DNA of 20,722 bases from Actinomycetota bacterium (GTDB taxonomy: Bacteria; Actinomycetota; Acidimicrobiia; Acidimicrobiales; Ilumatobacteraceae). Under the pieces are notes generated by a model. That model had not been told where the DNA came from, made no database searches, and worked only from the letters and a program-made list of their open reading frames with translations. The DNA is taken from contig WLKU01000008.1 in assembly GCA_009701105.1 (NCBI GenBank), positions 1 through 20,722 on the forward strand. Reading direction: 5' to 3'. A program made the position numbers and the translations under genes. This document shows, in pieces, positions 15,280-20,722 of this stretch; position 1 is the first letter of the stretch, and the number at the start of each line of letters is the position of its first letter.

Positions 15280-16788
15280 CTAAGTAAGAGATCCGCCATT
15301 TTGTACGAATTGCACCGCGGCTTCGAGCTCGGGTGACAAAAAGCGATCCGGCCCTGGGCCTGCAACTGTTTTACGCAAACGGTCGCGCACTGCACCCGTA
15401 ACTTTTGATGGTTTGAGTGGCGCACGTAAATCAAGCGCGCGTGCCGCAGTGAGCAACTCGATAGCCGCGATGCGCTGCATGTTGAGCACCGACAATCGAA
15501 GCTTGCGCGCCGCATTCCAACCCATTGAAACATGATCTTCTTGCATCGCCGAACTCGGAATTGAGTCAGCACTTGCAGGCACAGCGTTGCGCTTGTTTTC
15601 TGACACCAAAGCAGCCTGTGTGTATTGCGCGATCATGAGACCGGAGTCGACACCAGGGTCGTCTGCCAAAAATGGAGGCAATCCATTTGATCGCGCCCTG
15701 TCGAGCATGCGATCTGTTCGGCGCTCCGACATTGATCCCAAGTCGGCAAGCACTATTGCCAAAAAGTCGAGCACATAGGCAACTGGTGCGCCATGAAAGT
15801 TGCCGTTTGAGCTCACTCTGCCATCGGGCAACACCACAGGGTTATCAATAGTTGATGCAAGCTCACGCGTTGCAACAAGCGTTGCATGAGTAATCGTGTC
15901 GCGCACTGCACCGGTTACTTGCGGTGCACAACGCAATGAATACGCATCTTGTACCTGATCATCGTTCTCGAAGTGAGAAGCAACAATTGGCGAATCCTTT
16001 AATGCGTTCAACATATTTGCGGCACTTATCGTTTGCCCTGGGTGCGGGCGTAGTGGTTCGTGTAACTCAGGCTTGAAAACTGCATCAGTGCCGAGCAACG
16101 CTTCAACGCTCATCGATGCAATCACGTCAATCGAATCGCAAATCACTTCCATGTCGGCAATCGCCATGATCAACATACCGAGCATGCCGTCGGTGCCGTT
16201 GATGAGTGCAAGACCTTCTTTTTCTTGCAACTCCACTGCTGTGATGCCAGCTGCCTTGAGCAACTCTGGCACTGGTCGTTGCATACCGTCAGTACCAACT
16301 GCCTCGCCCTCACCCATAAGTACGAGTGCGCAATGAGCGAGCGGTGCTAAATCGCCACTGCAACCGAGCGAACCAAACTCGCGCACAACTGGAGTAATGC
16401 CTGCGTTCAACAAATCGGCCATCGTTTGGGCAATCACTGGCCGCACACCCGTGCGACCCGAAGCAAGTGTCTTGAGACGCAATGTCATAAGAGCACGCAC
16501 AACCTCACGCTCAACTGGTGCGCCAACGCCGGCGGCATGCGAACGAATTAATGATCGTTGCAATTGTGCGCGCTGCTCAACTGATACGTATCTATTTGCA
16601 AGCGCTCCAAAACCAGTTGACACCCCATACACCGGTGTCGAAGATGCAACGAGTGCATCTATATGACTACGCGAAGCGGCCATGGCTGCAAGCGCACTAT
16701 CGCTCAAGCGAACTGTTGCCCCATCGCGGGCAATGGCAAGTACATCTGCCATTGTCATACCGCGCTCATTGATCACGACTTCAGCCAC
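15280..16788 (-). CDS. hutH: Histidine ammonia-lyase
   Basis: A 502-residue aromatic amino acid ammonia-lyase that converts histidine to trans-urocanate and ammonia. The active-site Tyr54 lies in VYGVSTGFG. The tripeptide that cyclises to the MIO electrophile is Cys143-Ser144-Gly145 in GSLGCSGDLAPLAH, where the textbook enzyme has Ala-Ser-Gly. ALINGTDG replaces the usual ALINGTQ. QDAYSLRCAPQVTGA, SSNGNFHGAP and SSAMQEDHVSMGW are the other strong signatures. These variants match Streptomyces-type HutH as I remember it. AAGGGGG stands upstream of the GTG start at 16788, and an in-frame ATG is at 16758. No urocanase or other hut gene is nearby, so the rest of the pathway must be elsewhere or absent. 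Confidence 0.94.
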   Translation of the reverse strand: MAEVVINERGMTMADVLAIARDGATVRLSDSALAAMAASRSHIDALVASSTPVYGVSTGFGALANRYVSVEQRAQLQRSLIRSHAAGVGAPVEREVVRALMTLRLKTLASGRTGVRPVIAQTMADLLNAGITPVVREFGSLGCSGDLAPLAHCALVLMGEGEAVGTDGMQRPVPELLKAAGITAVELQEKEGLALINGTDGMLGMLIMAIADMEVICDSIDVIASMSVEALLGTDAVFKPELHEPLRPHPGQTISAANMLNALKDSPIVASHFENDDQVQDAYSLRCAPQVTGAVRDTITHATLVATRELASTIDNPVVLPDGRVSSNGNFHGAPVAYVLDFLAIVLADLGSMSERRTDRMLDRARSNGLPPFLADDPGVDSGLMIAQYTQAALVSENKRNAVPASADSIPSSAMQEDHVSMGWNAARKLRLSVLNMQRIAAIELLTAARALDLRAPLKPSKVTGAVRDRLRKTVAGPGPDRFLSPELEAAVQFVQNGGSLT

Positions 16789-16867
16789 TTAAGCCCCCTT
16801 GGACGCAATGAAATCTACCGTAGAACGAACAATGGTGCAGTCGGATCACTTGGCTACGATTGAACCC

Positions 16868-17014
16868 ATGATCGCAGTCGTATGGCACTTTTGGTTGGGC
16901 TTGATTCTTTTAATTGCTGGCGTAGGGGCAACCGTCAACGTCATCGTTGGCTATGTTGCCAAAGTCTCGTCACTCAAATACCCAAACCGTCGCCAACGCA
17001 ACGCGCAAAAGTAG
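16868..17014 (+). CDS. Small membrane protein, unknown function
   Basis: A 48-residue open frame from the ATG at 16868. It has one strongly hydrophobic segment at about residues 3-33 and a basic tail, KYPNRRQRNAQK. No family is recognised. The frame also continues upstream to an ATG at 16808 or a TTG at 16799, giving up to 71 residues, but the added part looks non-conserved and neither start has a Shine-Dalgarno sequence. TACGAT at 16855-16860 could serve as a -10 box that starts transcription at the ATG. It lies 13 bases before the probable tilS start and may share its mRNA. The reading is supported only by position and the coherent membrane helix. Confidence 0.5.
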   Translation: MIAVVWHFWLGLILLIAGVGATVNVIVGYVAKVSSLKYPNRRQRNAQK

Positions 17015-17027
17015 AACGGTCGGGCTG

Positions 17028-17921
17028 ATGCCTGCCGCACTGAAGGATTTTCGCACTCATCCGCTCGTCGCCGAATTGTTGACGAAGTGCACATTTGCAC
17101 CGATCAAAAAGTCAATTCATTGTGCCGTATCTGGCGGTGCAGACTCAGTGGCACTTCTCGTATTAGCTGCGGCTCATGGCACCGACGTAACCGCATGGCA
17201 TATTGATCACGGTTTGCGCAATGGGTCATCTGCAGAAGCACAAATTGTGCATGACATCGCAATCGCACTTGGTGCAAAATTTGAATCGCGCACAGTTGTA
17301 GTTGAAGCAGGTAGCAACTTGGAAGCTCGAGCACGTGAAGCTCGATTTGCAGTATTGCCCACCGATGTGGCGACTGGTCACACCGCCGACGATCAAGCAG
17401 AAACCGTGCTTGTTAACTTGTTGCGCGGTGCTGGCATGCGCGGACTGTCTGGAATGCAAGGCGGCCCCTCGCATCCGATCCTGCAGCTGCGCCGCAGCGA
17501 CACAGTTTCGTTATGCGATGCGCTTGACATCGCGGTCTTTCACGACCCGAGCAACGACGACGAAAGATTTCAACGCAATCGCATTAGACACGAAGTGTTA
17601 CCCCTCTTGCAGTCGATCTCGCAGCGCGACGTGGTGTCGGTGATTGCACGTCAAGCCGATCTTGTGCGAGATGACGACGCATTATTAGATGAACTCGCGA
17701 GTGCAATCGACCCAACTGACGCCAAAGCAATATCAGCAGCGCCCCAGGCACTCGCCCGCCGAGCATTGCGCATGTGGCTTGCTCACCCGTACCCGCCAGA
17801 CTTGGCCACAGTTGAACGAGTGCTGTGCGTTGCCCGAGGTGAAACGCCTGGGTGTGATATCGGTGGTGGCCGTCAGGTCAAACGCAGCCAGCAACGCCTC
17901 AAAATTATTGCTCTTTTCTAA
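17028..17921 (+). CDS. tilS: tRNA(Ile)-lysidine synthase
   Basis: A 297-residue N-type ATP pyrophosphatase that attaches lysine to C34 of tRNA-Ile(CAU), so that it reads AUA and accepts isoleucine. The PP-loop SGGADS is at residues 35-40. WHIDHGLR follows near 64. GHTADDQAETVLVNLLRGAG is at about 124-143, and RNRIRHEVLP is near 184. All are typical of TilS. The protein stops after a short third domain, as in other actinobacterial TilS, and lacks the long C-terminal domains of the E. coli enzyme (about 430 residues). The ATG at 17028 follows the small membrane gene. An in-frame start at 16947 lies inside that gene and is less likely. The hpt and ftsH genes that often follow tilS in Actinobacteria are absent. 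Confidence 0.93.
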   Translation: MPAALKDFRTHPLVAELLTKCTFAPIKKSIHCAVSGGADSVALLVLAAAHGTDVTAWHIDHGLRNGSSAEAQIVHDIAIALGAKFESRTVVVEAGSNLEARAREARFAVLPTDVATGHTADDQAETVLVNLLRGAGMRGLSGMQGGPSHPILQLRRSDTVSLCDALDIAVFHDPSNDDERFQRNRIRHEVLPLLQSISQRDVVSVIARQADLVRDDDALLDELASAIDPTDAKAISAAPQALARRALRMWLAHPYPPDLATVERVLCVARGETPGCDIGGGRQVKRSQQRLKIIALF

Positions 17922-18000
17922 ACATCACCCATTTTCAATGGTGTATCGTCTCGCGGTGATGTTGAATATCGCGCACATGCGCCAGAGTCGGAGTTAACAA

Positions 18001-18510
18001 ATGCCCCCAAAGTTACGAGGAAAGTGGGCGCTCGGGATCACCCCGCGCAATCTCACGTGGATTATCAAAGACAAGCTCGCTATTTGTGAGCGCCCTGGCG
18101 GCTACGGCATCAACCACCGTCGGGTTCGCCGCCAAGAAGAGATTATTTGGCTTCGTGAAAACGATTTTGGCTGCGTCATCTCAATCATCGGCGCGCCGCA
18201 CAACTTGCACAACTACGACGAACTCAACCTCACTTATCGCCATAGGCCACTAGTCAATAGTGACGAAATGGATCCCTGGTTGCGCGTGTTTTACAACGAT
18301 ATTCGCGAGTTGATCGATGGCGGCACGAAGATCATGATTCACTGCGAAGAAGTGAGCGACAAGCTTGTTGGGCTCATGGGCGGATACATCAGATGGTCGG
18401 GACTTGTCGATGACACGTCACAAGCCATCATTCTCACCGAGCGCATTGGCGGACGACAGCTAGATACTGAATCACGCGAATTGATCTTGCGGGTTCACGA
18501 ACTTCGTTAA
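18001..18510 (+). CDS. Protein tyrosine phosphatase-like protein, catalytic arginine replaced
   Basis: A 169-residue protein with the outline of a small dual-specificity phosphatase. A conserved N-terminal block (KLRGKWALGITPRNLTW) is followed by RRVRRQEEIIWLRENDFGCV, where a phosphatase has its early strand and helix. The P-loop region KIMIHCEEVSDKLVGLMGGY follows. The nucleophile-like Cys115 is preceded by His114, but the CX5R motif reads CX5K with Lys121, and the usual glycine after the cysteine is also missing. Related actinobacterial proteins, as I recall, are degenerate at this loop too, so this may be a pseudophosphatase or a phosphate-binding protein. GGAG at 17990-17993 supports the ATG. 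The next gene starts 18 bases after the stop. Confidence 0.7.
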   Translation: MPPKLRGKWALGITPRNLTWIIKDKLAICERPGGYGINHRRVRRQEEIIWLRENDFGCVISIIGAPHNLHNYDELNLTYRHRPLVNSDEMDPWLRVFYNDIRELIDGGTKIMIHCEEVSDKLVGLMGGYIRWSGLVDDTSQAIILTERIGGRQLDTESRELILRVHELR

Positions 18511-18528
18511 AGACTGCGCTGCACTGTC

Positions 18529-19479
18529 ATGCGCGTTGTAGTAATTGGAGCAGGAATTGCCGGGCTTATGGCCGCGCAATCACTTGTCAAGCATGGTCAC
18601 GAGGTAACCGTTGTTGATAAGGGTCGCTCGCCTGGCGGCCGTTTAGCAACAAGGAGAATCGACAATGCAACGCTCGATCATGGCGCCCAGTTTTTTACTG
18701 TACGAGATTCTCTTTTTGAATCATATGTTTCAGAGTGGATTGCATCTGGTGTAGTCACCGAGTGGTGCCGAGGTTTCGACGCCACTGCTCAAAACAACGA
18801 TGGTTTCCCGCGGTACCGCGGCGTGCGTGGCATGACCGATATTGCCAAACATCTTGCGCAAGGGCTGGATGTGCGATGCAACACGCTTGCTTTTTCGATT
18901 GCGCCTGGCGCAACGAGCAAGTGGCAACTCAAGATCGACGACGGTTCTGTGCTTAATGCCGATGCCATCATCGTGACGTGCCCCTTACCGCAGACATATG
19001 CACTGCTGGTCACGGCCGGCATCGAATTGCCCGAGTCAATGTTGCGCACCGAATACGACCGCACTATCTGCTTGCTCGCAGTACTCGATAGACCATCTGC
19101 TGTTATCAAACCGGGTGGATTGCAAAACCCAGATGAGACATTTTCGTTCATTGCCGACAATGCAATTAAAGGCATCTCGTCAGCCACTGCACTGACTCTG
19201 CATGCCAACCCAAAATTCAGTCTTGAACATTGGGATACCAGCATCGACGATGTGCAACGTCTTTTGCTCGAGCGTGCTAGTCCGTGGATTGGTGATGCAA
19301 CCGTAATTACTAGTCAGATTAAAAAATGGCGCCTTGCAACACCGCTCACTATTTGGCCTGAGCGTTATTGGGCTCACGACATGATCGTGCTTGCGGGCGA
19401 TGCATTTGGCGGACCAAAGATTGAAGGCGCAGCGCTTTCTGGGCTAGCCGCTGCAAATTATCTGCAGCAGATTATTTAG
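18529..19479 (+). CDS. Renalase-like FAD-dependent oxidoreductase
   Basis: A 316-residue flavoprotein. The N-terminal dinucleotide fold has GAGIAGL at 7-13 and Asp30 at the end of the second strand. Next come SPGGRLATRR at about 34-43 and DHGAQFFTVR at 50-59, which are hallmarks of the COG3380/renalase group. The C-terminal FAD motif is LAGDAFGGPKIEGAALSG at about 288-305. The family belongs to the amine oxidase-like flavoproteins. Bacterial renalases oxidise isomeric forms of NAD(P)H, but this substrate is not proven for this protein. It has no signal peptide, so it should be cytoplasmic. It probably forms a two-gene unit with the phosphatase-like gene upstream. Its stop overlaps the stop of the convergent prenyl synthase gene by four bases. 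Confidence 0.85.
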   Translation: MRVVVIGAGIAGLMAAQSLVKHGHEVTVVDKGRSPGGRLATRRIDNATLDHGAQFFTVRDSLFESYVSEWIASGVVTEWCRGFDATAQNNDGFPRYRGVRGMTDIAKHLAQGLDVRCNTLAFSIAPGATSKWQLKIDDGSVLNADAIIVTCPLPQTYALLVTAGIELPESMLRTEYDRTICLLAVLDRPSAVIKPGGLQNPDETFSFIADNAIKGISSATALTLHANPKFSLEHWDTSIDDVQRLLLERASPWIGDATVITSQIKKWRLATPLTIWPERYWAHDMIVLAGDAFGGPKIEGAALSGLAAANYLQQII

Positions 19480-20459
19480 CGAATAATTGATGCAAGCAGT
19501 GCGGCTGGCGCAGCACGCAATGCATCGGTGACGACACCCTGTGGCATCCGATCACATTCGGTCTCTGCCATGTGCACGTAATTGTTTGCACTCTCAATAG
19601 CACTCTGAATACCCGAATGTGCGCGCACGATTGCAAGAGCGCGCTCTCGCTCGGTTTGTGAAAGTGGCTTGCCAAGAAAACTTCGCAATTCGTCAGAATC
19701 ATTCGACTTCTGTGCGAGCGTCAACAACACGGGCAGCGTGTACACACCTTCTTCCATATCGTGCCCAGCACGCTTACCGAGCTCTGCATCCGTCGCGATC
19801 ACATCCAAGATGTCGTCAACAATTTGGAAAACCATCCCAAATGCAGTTCCATAATTTGTGAGCGCATCAATGACCGTTGCATCGTGACCAGCCACGAGTG
19901 CACCAATGCGAGCCGATGTTGCAAACAACGAAGCAGTTTTGCCCTCGATACTTACGAGATATGACGGCACTGTGCGTGCTACCGAGTAAGTGTGTTGCAG
20001 TTCTTCGATCTGACCCTCGCACAACTGCGCAATCGTGCGAGCCAACAACCCCGCAATTTCATTACCCAATGATGCAGCGATGCCCGATGCGCGTGCCAAC
20101 AAAAAGTCTCCGGCAACAATCGCTTGTAGGTTGCCCCACTTGGCATTAACGGTGTCTACGCCTCTGCGCATCGTCGACTCATCCATCACATCGTCGTGGT
20201 ACAACGACCCAAGGTGTACGAGCTCGCACGCGATTGCTCCTTGAATTACATCCTCCGACGCTTCGGCCTTGCTACCTACCTGTGCCGCAGCAATAGTCAT
20301 TACTGGTCGCAGCCGTTTTCCACCAGCAACGATCAAGTGTGACGCAAGTTCGGTTAAATACGCATCTCGGGTGCGCACCGCGGCAAGCAAAGCAGCCTCT
20401 ACGCGTTCGCGGTCGCCATCCATGGTGGGCAGGGCGAGAAGGGGCGAGGCAAGTGCCAT
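19476..20459 (-). CDS. Long-chain polyprenyl diphosphate synthase
   Basis: A 327-residue trans-prenyltransferase that extends allylic diphosphates with isopentenyl diphosphate. GGKRLRP is at 46-52. The first Asp-rich motif DDVMD is at 89-93 and the second, QIVDDILD, is at 212-219, with GKTASLFATS at about 173-182. The residue five places before the first motif is Gly84, a small residue, which in this family allows long chains. The product is probably the C35 to C45 side chain of menaquinone. The exact length cannot be read from sequence. The start could be the ATG at 20459 or the ATG at 20423, and neither has a ribosome binding site. It converges on the renalase-like gene and diverges from clpC. 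Confidence 0.92.
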   Translation of the reverse strand: MALASPLLALPTMDGDRERVEAALLAAVRTRDAYLTELASHLIVAGGKRLRPVMTIAAAQVGSKAEASEDVIQGAIACELVHLGSLYHDDVMDESTMRRGVDTVNAKWGNLQAIVAGDFLLARASGIAASLGNEIAGLLARTIAQLCEGQIEELQHTYSVARTVPSYLVSIEGKTASLFATSARIGALVAGHDATVIDALTNYGTAFGMVFQIVDDILDVIATDAELGKRAGHDMEEGVYTLPVLLTLAQKSNDSDELRSFLGKPLSQTERERALAIVRAHSGIQSAIESANNYVHMAETECDRMPQGVVTDALRAAPAALLASIIR

Positions 20460-20597
20460 GCCACAAGGCTACGCAGGGTCGCTTGTGAAATGGCGAACGT
20501 GGCGCCCACTGTCACAGCATGACGAGAGCACACTTCGCAGATACACTTCACCACAAGTTCACAAGTTTCATCTAGACGTGAAAAGGCGGTCTATTCA
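20460..20597. promoter_or_regulatory. Divergent region before clpC with short direct repeats
   Basis: This 138-bp gap must contain the promoters of clpC and of the divergent prenyl synthase gene. ACACTTC occurs at 20530-20536 and 20543-20549 (period 13), and ACAAGTTC/ACAAGTTT stand in tandem at 20553-20568. No convincing -35/-10 pair, CtsR, HspR or ClgR operator was found. AAGGCGG at 20583-20589 could be the clpC ribosome binding site. Confidence 0.4.
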
Positions 20598-20722
20598 GTG
20601 TTCGAACGCTTTACCGATAGGGCCCGCAGGGTCGTAGTGCTGGCTCAAGAAGAAGCCCGCTTGCTCAATCATTCGTACATCGGCACCGAGCACATCTTGC
20701 TCGGCCTCATTCATGAAGGCGA
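20598..20722 (+). CDS. clpC: ATP-dependent Clp protease ATP-binding subunit ClpC, N-terminus only
   Basis: The first 41 codons of clpC, cut by the window end. From the GTG at 20598 the product reads [20 protein letters not shown], then [19 protein letters not shown], which is the first repeat of the Clp N-domain. This is nearly identical to the start of actinobacterial ClpC. ClpC is the hexameric AAA+ unfoldase that feeds proteins to ClpP. The N-domain recruits substrates and adaptors. AAGGCGG ends eight bases before the start. The rest of the gene, including both ATPase modules, lies outside the window. Confidence 0.95.
   Translation, partial: MFERFTDRARRVVVLAQEEARLLNHSYIGTEHILLGLIHEG

Noticed and set aside
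15260..15300. Second copy of the tRNA-Thr 3' end as an attachment site after the AT-rich gene
   Set aside because: No match to the last 15 to 20 bases of the tRNA was seen near the end of the gene or in the hutH 3' region by eye.
17923..17943. Possible terminator hairpin after tilS
   Set aside because: CACCCATT and AATGGTG can pair with one bulge, but no T-run follows and the stem is weak.
20474..20498. ClgR-like half sites (GTCGCT and GGCGAAC) upstream of clpC
   Set aside because: The spacing between the CGC and GCG cores is 10 bases, but the known ClgR operator has about five. The halves are not arranged as the palindrome.

Overview
The window looks like chromosomal DNA from an Actinomycetota bacterium of moderate G+C, probably an Acidimicrobiia or other environmental lineage; that placement is inferred from gene content, not from a marker search. 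The pointers are: a TopA with no zinc-finger cysteines and a long lysine/alanine tail; a HutH of the Streptomyces type; a ClpC N-terminus of actinobacterial type; and the neighbourhood of a tad pilus locus, a BldG-like STAS protein, topA, tmk and holB, an order I recall from Streptomyces and partly from Mycobacterium. Coding density is very high. Many genes overlap by ATGA and three convergent pairs are separated by 39 bp or less.

Layout. 85-2820: a sigma-70 factor, then a kinase/glycosidase pair (PfkB kinase and PsuG) for pseudouridine breakdown. 2869-2964 (minus): a selenocysteine tRNA, so the organism probably makes selenoproteins. 3084-7104: one tightly packed operon for a Tad/Flp-type pilus (TadZ-like ATPase, TadA motor, TadB and TadC platform proteins, a pilin-like protein and a TadE pseudopilin) that ends in an overlapping STAS anti-anti-sigma factor. 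7144-8286 (minus): rsgA. 8287-8372: a short divergent promoter region with a perfect 8-bp inverted repeat. 8373-12762: topA, tmk and holB as an overlapping unit for DNA topology, dTTP supply and the replicase clamp loader.

12776-12850 is tRNA-Thr(CGT). It is followed after 13 bp by an AT-rich 802-codon gene for a multi-pass membrane protein that resembles GT-C type membrane enzymes. This gene differs in base and codon use from everything around it and is the best candidate for acquired DNA. Then come hutH (minus), a small membrane peptide, tilS, a tyrosine-phosphatase-like protein whose catalytic arginine position is lysine, a renalase-like FAD oxidoreductase, a long-chain polyprenyl diphosphate synthase (minus) and the first 41 codons of clpC, cut by the window end.

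No CRISPR array, insertion sequence, phage gene or recognised defence system was seen, and no gap between genes exceeds 300 bp. The points most worth checking are the tad operon with its C-terminally short STAS protein, the tRNA-linked AT-rich gene, the degenerate phosphatase, the zinc-less delta-prime subunit and the inverted repeat before topA.
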